DNA from: Nitrospinaceae bacterium
GTDB lineage: Bacteria > Nitrospinota > Nitrospinia > Nitrospinales > Nitrospinaceae
DNA: 5,781 bases
NCBI GenBank assembly: GCA_029261615.1
Contig: JAJDAX010000080.1
Coordinates: 1 to 5,781, forward strand
Reading direction: 5' to 3'
A program made the position numbers and the translations under genes. Under the pieces are notes generated by a model. The model was not told the origin of the DNA and did no database searches. It saw only the letters and a program-made list of their open reading frames with translations. Shown here piece after piece: positions 4,936-5,781 of this stretch; the stretch's first letter is position 1, and each line of letters starts with the position of its first letter.

Positions 4936-5781
4936 CGGCTGCACCCGACTCTTCTGCTGAAGCCGTCTCCCCTCCCCGGTCTCCCCAGCTTTCTTTATTC
5001 TCAGGTTTTTTCTTTCCAAATTCCTGAACCCGCTCGATGTGCAATACTCCGTCGACCTGTTTTAATCGGTTGAACATATCTTCCAAGTGTTTTAAATCCC
5101 TGATTTCCACAGTGAGATCAAAATAGGCGCGTTTATATCCCCCGATTCTCACATTGGCACGGGTGATGTTCACTTCGCACTCAGATAGTATCTGACTGAT
5201 TTTGGCTAACTGTCCGGGTTTTTCAACACTGACGATAGAAACCTTCGTCGGGAAAAGCGTCTCATTGGCAAGGTCCCATTCCACTTCAAGCAACCGTTCT
5301 GCCTCGTTGGCAAGCGATCCCACTCCAGGACATTCACTGTGATGAACAGAGATGCCTCGACCCCGGGTGATATACCCCATAATCGGATCGCCCGGTAAAG
5401 GGTTGCAACACTTGCCCGCCCTTATCATTAATTCATCATCAAAATCTTTGACCTTGATAGGACTGGTACCAGCAGTTGAAATAGGGTTCTCGTCTGCCAC
5501 TTCTGCTATCTCCTGCTTCAACTGATCACGTGGAATCAGTTTTTCCAGAACGCGACGGGCCGAAGTTTTTCCATAGCCAATGGACATCAGGAGATTATCA
5601 AATTTATTAAATCCGCAGGAATGAATCGCTTCTTCCAAAACATCTCCTTTGAGAACTTCCTCCGGAACCAGCCCTGATTTTTTTATTAGATTTTCCAGCA
5701 GTTCAATACCCAGTATCCGGCTGCGTTCCCGCTCCCGGTGGTTGAGGAAATTGGAAATTTTGATTCGGGCCTTGGATGTTT
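4928..5781 (-). CDS. relA: C-terminal part of a RelA/SpoT-family (p)ppGpp synthetase/hydrolase
   Basis: The frame is open from the right edge to TAA at 4930-4928, giving 283 residues; the start lies outside the window. The catalytic hydrolase and synthetase domains are not visible. The piece begins at the end of the TGS domain ([18 protein letters not shown], residues 1-18) and runs through a helical linker. It then has the conserved zinc-finger/CC region ([19 protein letters not shown] with Cys124-Cys125, His146-His147 and Cys150), and ends in an ACT domain at about 178-250. These C-terminal domains sense ribosome or amino-acid state and regulate alarmone synthesis. The last 29 residues form a polar, Glu/Gly/Ala-rich tail beyond the ACT fold. 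Whether the enzyme is bifunctional (Rel/SpoT) or synthetase-only (RelA) cannot be told here. An internal TTG at 5638 is not a real start. Confidence 0.92.
   Translation of the reverse strand, partial: TSKARIKISNFLNHRERERSRILGIELLENLIKKSGLVPEEVLKGDVLEEAIHSCGFNKFDNLLMSIGYGKTSARRVLEKLIPRDQLKQEIAEVADENPISTAGTSPIKVKDFDDELMIRAGKCCNPLPGDPIMGYITRGRGISVHHSECPGVGSLANEAERLLEVEWDLANETLFPTKVSIVSVEKPGQLAKISQILSECEVNITRANVRIGGYKRAYFDLTVEIRDLKHLEDMFNRLKQVDGVLHIERVQEFGKKKPENKESWGDRGGETASAEESGAAVN

Noticed and set aside
1..5781. CRISPR array, tRNA, rRNA, insertion sequence or defence cassette
   Set aside because: No spaced direct repeats, no cloverleaf or rRNA signature, no transposase or terminal repeats, and the genes are core or envelope functions.

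Overview
The window looks like ordinary chromosome from a flagellated Gram-negative bacterium of moderate GC content. Three predicted exported proteins, a FlgM anti-sigma-28 factor, a four-cysteine L28 and a long RelA/SpoT protein would suit a Deltaproteobacteria-like or Nitrospinota-like lineage. That placement is an impression from the gene types and is weakly supported.

Layout from left to right. (1) Positions 1-453 lie between two divergent genes. The left one is a minus-strand gene of which only 16 codons are visible (starting at 49). It has a strong AGGAGG site, a sigma-70-like promoter (153-180), and between them a hairpin plus U-tract that reads as an intrinsic terminator inside its own leader. 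(2) The plus-strand gene at 454-897 encodes a small secreted DUF4399 protein carrying a perfect 27-bp in-frame tandem duplication; a strong terminator follows. (3) 1042-2415 encodes an exported trypsin-like serine protease fused to about six TPR repeats. (4) A short intergenic spacer holds a hairpin element of dispersed-repeat type. (5) On the minus strand, a Nudix hydrolase (3534-3962) and a secreted glutaminyl-cyclase-like M28 zinc enzyme (2568-3482) are probably co-transcribed. (6) A divergent intergenic region rich in palindromes contains a possible sigma-28 promoter and a good sigma-70-like promoter in front of flgM (4265-4585), which ends in a terminator. (7) rpmB, with a GTG start (4726-4935), converges on and overlaps by 8 bp the 3' end of a minus-strand RelA/SpoT-family gene that runs off the right edge.

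The genes do not form one obvious pathway. FlgM (flagellar timing), L28 (translation) and RelA/SpoT (stringent response) are core regulatory or housekeeping functions. The left half is a set of envelope or periplasmic proteins. I found no convincing new multi-gene system. The most interesting signals are the probable transcription attenuator at the left edge, the fresh tandem duplication in the DUF4399 gene, and the possible dual-sigma control of an isolated flgM.
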